Below are positions 58,064-64,000 of a stretch of 64,000 nt of DNA, in pieces. The notes under the pieces are model-generated. The model made no database searches and was not told where the DNA came from. It worked only from the letters and a program-made list of their open reading frames with translations. How positions within the stretch are numbered: the stretch's first letter is position 1; each line of letters starts with the position of its first letter. The stretch is from Sabellastarte sp. h YS-2021 (Eukaryota; Annelida; Polychaeta; Sabellida; Sabellidae): positions 54,627,293 to 54,691,292 of the forward strand of contig OZ024927.1 in assembly GCA_964017235.1 (NCBI GenBank). The letters are read 5' to 3'. Made by a program: the position numbers and the translations under genes.

Positions 58064-60468
58064 TTAAAATTTTTTTATTTGCCTTTCCATAATAAATTTT
58101 GACTCCATTTTAAGTTAATATTTGGGCACACTTTTTTGGGTTTTGTATCCTTTATCCCAAGCCATATTGCTTGTGTTTTTTCTATATTCATTTTAAAACT
58201 TAAAACCTTTTAAAACTATCAAATATGTCAATATAACTCTGTAAGGTTGATTCAAAACCCTCTAACATAACAAAAGTATCATCTGTGTACTGACCCATCT
58301 TCAGTGTGACATCCCCTAGTTTAATTCCTTTTACATTTTTCTTTCCCTTTATCTCCATACTTCAAGGTTTTATAGACAAAATAAACAGGTAAGGACTCAA
58401 AGGGTCCCCGTGTCTACAAGACTTACTAAGGTTAAAAAATTTAGAAAAGTTGCCATCATTTAAAACACAGCTCTTGGGGTCCTTGTATAAAATATCAAAC
58501 TAAGTCAATAAGTCTGTCCCAAAATTATATGCTTCTAATACTTTTCTCATGTAAGACCATTCAATCGAATCAAAGGCCTTTTCAAAATCAACTAAAAGTA
58601 AAAGTGCTTTCTTATGAGTGCTTTCAAGTATTACATTTAAGTCATAAATAGTTCGAATATTTTCTCCAATACATCTACCTTTAAGGAAACCTTTCTGATT
58701 ATCGCTTATAATTTCAGGTAAGACCTTTTTCAGTCTATTTGCAATAACAGTTGACAAAACTTTATAATCGACATTTAATAATGTTATTGGTCTCCAATTT
58801 TGTAATTGTTGTCTTGACTTTTGGGTAAGCAAGTAATAATTCCTTGGGTTTGAGATATACTAGATAATTTGATATTTTCAAAAGCTTCATTGTAGCTTTT
58901 TAAAAGAAATACTTTCAAGTCGTTCCAAAAGAATTTGTAAAATTCACAAGGTAAACCATCTATGTCTGGTGTTTTATTATTTTTTATTAACTTAATTGGA
59001 ACCTTGACTTCCTCTTTTAATATTGGGCCTTCACATTTTTCTTTTTGGGTGTCATTTAACTTTCTTACATTTGAAGTATTTAAAATTTGTATGTCTGGGA
59101 ATCGTCTAAGTGTGGGCATTTTGTATATAAATTTTGGTAATAACTTTCCTGTGCTGCTAAAATCTTTTTATGATCTGTAACCATTTCCCCTTTTATGTCT
59201 AAACATGATATAATCTTATTGACCGCATTTCTATTTTCTAAATTACAAAAATATTTTGAAGGTTTTTCACCTTCCTCATAACTTTGTACCCTAGCCCTGC
59301 CATAGAAGCTCTAATCTTAGGTTCCCACAATTGTTGAAGCTCCTTTTGATGAGCATCTATTTCATTTAATATTTTTTCCTTTCTCTCTAAATTACTTGTG
59401 TTACAAATTTGATCATTTAAGGTGTCTATTGCCTTTTGCAGATTATTTTGCTGCATTTTATTTAATTTTGACTTGAAGGAGGCAAAACTGATTGTATTCC
59501 TTCTGATGCTTAGTTTTAGCATTTCAAAAAACATCTGATTACTAATTGTTAAAAGAGAATTTTCATCTGGTTCTCAATCATGCCTTGCATAAGTTTTTAA
59601 TGTGTCTTTTATTGTATCTCTTACAAGTGTGACATAATTTTTATCATATAGGAGAGACATGTTCAGCTTCCAAAACCCTTTTCCATGTTGTGAGCTATGT
59701 AAACTGATTTTTGCTGTAATAAATGAATGGTCAGTTCTGTAGCCAAATGAAATATTGAAAGCACCTGATCTGGCAAACATAAAAAAATCTAATCTGGCCA
59801 TTTTGATTGGAGATTTAGAACTAAACCATGTATATTTTTCAGAAGATTTCATTATTACTCTGCCAACCATCAATTAAATTAAAACTGTCCATCAATTATT
59901 GCACTTTTTTCCGTGCCTTAACATTAGTTTCTCAAATATACCCAAAAGTATCAAGCTTGAAATTTAATACCAAATTCCAGTCACCACACAGGATCAATGG
60001 GCCTTGGTCCTTTGTCTTAAGTTTATATGAAAGGTTCAAATAGAATTCTGGACTATCTTCATTTGGTCGATGTACTACAAGGGTCATAGTTATATCTGAA
60101 TATGAAATTACTAGAATCAGATGATTACCATTTGTATCTTTATCTATTTCTAAAACTGAGATTGGGAGTTATTAACACTGCTGTACCTCTACTGGAGCTT
60201 GTAAAAGAGTTAATATAGCAGTCATATCCCCAGTCTTCTTTAAAGTTATTTTCTGTTAACTGATTTGAATGTATATCTGCTAAACAAATAATACACAATG
60301 TTTATTTCTAAGCCATGCAAACACATCAGCACGCTTTTTTCTATCTGCCAAACCTCTCACATTCATAAACCCTCTCTGTAGATTGGTCATGTTATAATTT
60401 AGGGAAGACTCTTTTCTGAACAGTTATGGACTGTGTACCAGCTACTGCAACCTCTTTATCAAGTATAG
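58064..60468 (-). mobile_element. L1/Tx1-like LINE, endonuclease present, 3'-truncated, dead
   Basis: Bounded by a 15-bp target duplication with one mismatch, GGAAGTTTATACTTT (58049-58063) and GGAAGCTTATACTTT (60469-60483). Reading the minus strand, the endonuclease begins near 60.39 kb (FMNVRGLADRKKRADVFAWL) and continues to CGDWNLVLNFKLDTFGYI near 59.95 kb. RT follows: WRPITLLNVDYKVLSTVIAN, LLLVDFEKAFDSIEW and a YTDDTF block near 58.28 kb. The copy then ends shortly after IEKTQAIWLGIKD, so the whole C-terminal third is missing. Many frameshifts and stops. Confidence 0.85.
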
Positions 60469-60590
60469 GGAAGCTTATACTTTGTAGGGACTTTGGTTAG
60501 GGGGTGTAGGTGTGCAACATCATGTTCTGACCTTGATTTGACCTTTGACCTTGACCTACAAAATTTTATTTGGGCTATATCTTGGAAAAC
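60469..60590. repeat. satellite array, middle segment
   Basis: About 0.85 of a unit, in phase with the left segment: CTTTGGTTAGGGGGTGTAGG, TGACCTTGATTTGACC, GGGCTATATCTTGG. Confidence 0.8.
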
Positions 60591-61005
60591 TCCTCTTAAC
60601 CGTGCAAGGCTGTAATTCACTTGCCAATAAAGACAAAGCCACATATTACAGAGCTCTTGTTAATGAAAACGATGATGACCCTAAAAAACTATAGCAAGTT
60701 CTGCATTCTGCCTTACACCATATCCCTGACAAGGTTCTTCCATCAAATAGTTCACAAAAAAAATGGCTGATCAGTTTGCCACTTTTTTCACCAATAAGAT
60801 TGCTAAAATCTGAGTCTTTTTCCAGTTCTTCATCTTTTTCCTTGCCATCTCCAGTGAATCCGCCAGGACTTGTCAAATTTGATGATGCCTTACCTGACGA
60901 TATTGCGAAGGTAATCAAAAATTCACCTACAAAATCCTGGATCCTTGGCCCACTTTCCTAGTTAAGGATTGCCTTGATATACTGCTTCCTTCTATCACAA
61001 AACTT

Positions 61006-61554
61006 GTGAATTGTTCTTTGTCGGAAGGTGCTGTCCCAGATGGCTTCAAAAGTGCTGTTATAACTCCACTGATAAAGAAATCTTCTTTATCAAAGGATGA
61101 ACTAAAAAACTATCGCCCTGTGTCTGGGCTGAGCTTTATCTCAAAACTCGTGGAACGTGTAGTTGCCTCACAACTCAGTAGACATGTCTCTCTCCATGGG
61201 TTGGAAAACGAGTATCAATCTGCCTATAGACATGGCCATTCAACTGAAACAGCTCTTTTGTCTATAAAGAATCAGATTCACCTATCTCTAGCCAGAGGTG
61301 AGGCCACAGCTGTGGTGCTGCTTGATCAATCTGCAGCGTTTGACACCGTTGATCATGACAAACTCCTTGATTGCTTAAGAAAATGGTTCGGTGTCGGGGG
61401 TAGATGCCTTGACTGGTTCAAATCATACCTTTCTGATGGTACCCAATGCATCAAGATTGGTTCTGTTCTCTCTGAGGCTAGAAAGCTTAAGTTTGGTGTA
61501 CCACAAGGTTCAGTTCTTGGTCCTATTCTTTTTTGTTGTATACCACACCTTTGA
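61006..61554 (+). pseudogene. LINE D RT, first piece
   Basis: Carries NYRPVSGLSFISKLVERVVA, AAFDTVDHDKLL (motif A) and GVPQGSVLGPILF (motif B), nearly the same residues as LINE A. The frame is lost directly after motif B. The YADDTQLF motif C is present in another frame near 61.6 kb. Confidence 0.87.
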
Positions 61555-61693
61555 GCAAAGTAATCTCTAAACATCCAGATGTCAAATTTCCCTTCTATGC
61601 TGATGACACACAGCTGTTTATTCACCTGAAACACAAAATGCAAAAATTGCCTTCGATCGGCCAGGAAAGTGCCTCGAAGATGTCAAACTGTGG

Positions 61694-62395
61694 TTGTGTG
61701 CAAATAAACTAAAGCTGAATGCTGATAAGACCGACTTTATTATATTTGGCGCCAAGTCTCAACAAGAAAAGTTAAACCCATTCTTTCCAGTAAATATATT
61801 GGGTGAATCACTGATACCTTCAGATGCCGTTAAGAATTTGGGTGTCTGGTTTGATTTAGACTTTTCCTTCACCAAACATGTTAAAAATGTATGTAAACTT
61901 TGTTTCATCCAGATGAGGGATCTTAGACAAATTCGACAGTACTTGACTCGTGATGCTGCTCTTATGGCTGCAAACGCACTTGTGGGGAGTAGGCTTGACT
62001 ACTGTAACACCTTGTTTAGGGGTCTATCTGTTGCTAACCTACGCAAGCTACAATGCATTCAAAACAGTCTGGCCAGAATTGTTTGTAGAACCACATGTCT
62101 TTCTCACACCACTCCACTAAGAAAAGCCCTTCATTGGCTACCCATAAGGCACCGTTGCATCTTCAAGACTGCCTTGTTGGTATATAAATACCTACATACT
62201 AACTGTCCAAAATATTTCAGCCCATTTCTCAAAGTTAGACAATGTGCCTATAATACTCGGTTGAGTCAATCTGATGGTATAATTCTACATGTTCCTCAAT
62301 ACCAACCATCTATTTACAAATCCACAAAGCAGTTTGGTCTAAGCTTTGCATATGATGCTCCCATAATATGGAATGAACTCCCTGATGATATATGA
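61694..62395 (+). pseudogene. LINE D ORF2, C-terminal piece
   Basis: Reads CANKLKLNADKTDFIIFGAK through LGVWFDLDFSF and KALHWLPIRHR to NELPDDI. It stops at a TGA where LINE A continues for about 23 more codons, and the same C-terminus (KLKAYLFCQAYPP) is still readable after it. Confidence 0.87.
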
Positions 62396-62611
62396 TCTGC
62401 CGCTTCTATTGCTTCCTTCAGAAAAAAACTTAAGGCATACCTATTCTGCCAAGCTTATCCTCCTTAGTATTTTCCACCTCATATGGCGTTCTCCGTGATG
62501 TCGACCATTGCTATGGATAAGGACAATGATTTTTGTAACTATGCTTATGATGTTGCGCCTTAGAGTCTGTCACTTTGGCAGAGATTAAGCGCTATAAAAG
62601 TTGAATTGGAA

Positions 62612-63010
62612 TTGGAAACAGTATGGTGTAGGAAGTTGATACTTGGTAGCGACATTGGTTTGGAGGTGTAGGTGTGCAACGTCATGGTTTGACCTTGATT
62701 TGACTTTTGATCTTACTGTAGTGACCTTGACCTTTAAAATCTGGTCCAGGCAATATCTCTGAAACCATTAAGTGTAGGAGGTTGATTCTTGGTAGGGATA
62801 TTGCTTAGAGGTTGTAGATGTGACACATTATGCTGCAGTCTTGATTTGAGCTTTGACCTTGTCATAGTGACCATGAGTTTTAAAATCTTGTCCAGGCTTT
62901 TTCTTGGATTCCATAATATGTAGACTGTTGACACTTGGTAGGGACATTGGTTAGGGTGTGTAAGTATGCATCATGGTGTGACCTTTGACTTTGGCTATGC
63001 CAAAGTGTGT
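62612..63010. repeat. satellite array, right segment
   Basis: About 2.7 units, spaced 144-145 bp between successive GTGTAGG(A/G)(A/G)GTTGA starts (62627, 62771, about 62916). Units diverge to the right. Confidence 0.83.
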
Positions 63011-64000
63011 TCACTTGCCATATTTGAGACATGTTTCTCTTATGACAAAGACATATGGATTGCTGCAACTGATTATTATATGTACTTTTTCAAAATTGTG
63101 CTATTTTCATTGTTAGCTGTTCTTCAGTTAATACAATTTTACAGCTTTATAATTTTAGTATACTGATTAATGCTGTCATCTTTCTGTTGAATTGTCTTGT
63201 TTTAATACGTTATCTTTACATACATTTTCTTTATCTTAGAAGTTATGTTATTTACTTTAACATTATTGGACCGTTATATAACTGACACTGCGCTGAAAGT
63301 ATCCCTGTCTTTGTACTTTTCACTACTATATCTCATGGTGTTGTAAACTATTTCTGAGGGTTGTGGGGGTATGGGCATCTCTGATGCTATTATTTCATAT
63401 TTAATTTGCAATATTTCATGTTACAATTGCCATAATGTACTAGTATATGGTAAAAATATTTTGAATGCATACACAATCGATGTTTCCTGATACATGCCAG
63501 ATTGATGCTTCATTCTTCAGTTATTTATGACTGGAGTTCAGAGCCTGTAAAAATATACAGAACTCTCATCCCATGTCAAGGGAAGAACAAGAGTTCACAA
63601 TGTTCCAAAGAATGCAGCACAAATCATAGATGAAGGTCACCATGGTACCAGATCCTTTATTGTTAAAGGTGACTGGTTCTCCCTATCCCCCCATCCAATT
63701 AACTTACAGAAACTCACAGAAACTGGCAGCAGAAGGGTCTTGCATGTGCAAAGCAGTAAATTAGATTCAATTAGCAATTAAGTGTGGCACTGACCAAAGT
63801 ATTTGCTCAAGAATATTATCTACTGACGCTTTGAAGCTCTTTAAGACCAAGATTATTTGAAATTGAAAAAAATATTTTCAAAGAAAACACCCAAATCTTT
63901 TACTTTTAGCTGTGATAGATTAGGGTGTACAAGAATATTTATTGGAAAACATGAAAAATGCATTCCCATCAAGTTGGGTTTAATTCTAGATTTTTTGTTG
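63011..64000. other. AT-rich, nothing recognised
   Basis: No coding block, RNA or terminal repeat could be supported on either strand. Confidence 0.35.

Larger units (their letters stand above)
60591..62611 (+). mobile_element. CR1/L2-like LINE (LINE D), dead copy of the LINE A family
   Basis: Inserted into the satellite, with a duplication TTGGAAAAC (60582-60590) / TTGGAAAC (62612-62619). The coding order matches LINE A: linker (about 60.65-60.95 kb, several stops), then RT from 61006. The 3' UTR holds GAGATTAAGCGCTATAAAAG and a TTGAATTGGAATTGG tail. Frameshifts lie near 61545 (after GPILF) and near 61650, and an Arg codon is replaced by TGA at 62393-62395. Confidence 0.87.

Overview
The window is eukaryotic, intron-bearing, AT-rich DNA dominated by transposable elements, with one recognisable host gene. 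The most likely source is a lophotrochozoan, probably a bivalve mollusc. This rests on the mix of DIRS-type retroelements, CR1/L2-like and L1/Tx1-like LINEs, two tRNA-derived SINE families, foldback-like elements and a satellite of about 145 bp rich in TGACCTT words. That species call is an inference, not proven by the sequence.

Host genes. A four-exon gene of the intracellular lipid-binding protein family (FABP/CRABP/CRBP) lies on the + strand at 14370-42136, with an AATAAA signal at 42214. Its 144-residue product is encoded in 435 nt spread over 27.8 kb. All three introns are full of transposable elements: a foldback element, a SINE, a terminal-inverted-repeat element and a DIRS copy in intron 1; a DIRS copy, an L1-like LINE and a SINE in intron 2; a 4-kb foldback-like element in intron 3. 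Two exon-like pieces of a paralogue lie upstream (7131-7278 and 7847-7951), but their splice phases do not fit and no exon 4 was found. It looks like a decayed or incomplete tandem duplicate.

Layout. 1-2.0 kb: 3' half of a CR1/L2-like LINE inserted into a Harbinger-type transposase. 2.8-5.05 kb: foldback element copy 1, whose inverted arms are arrays of 21-bp repeats. 5.35-6.36 kb: pogo-like MITE. 7.1-8.0 kb: paralogue exons. 8.6-9.3 kb: tyrosine-recombinase fossil. 12.05-13.02 kb: hAT-like MITE. 14.4-42.2 kb: the lipid-binding protein gene. 43.6-48.9 kb: third DIRS element (- strand). 50.07-53.56 kb: a young 5'-truncated L1-like LINE with a long open frame and a perfect 17-bp target duplication. 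54.9-57.2 kb: a CR1/L2-like LINE (- strand). 57.84-63.0 kb: a satellite array of about 145-bp units split by two LINE insertions, each with a readable target-site duplication. 63-64 kb: nothing recognised.

Most notable are the foldback family (2807-5051 and 14827-16167), a second, unrelated foldback-like element built on a GGCCGATTTG word (37968-41919), and a direct repeat of about 109-130 bp flanking the L1/DIRS nest in intron 2. All positions and motifs were read by eye; no alignment or database search was run.
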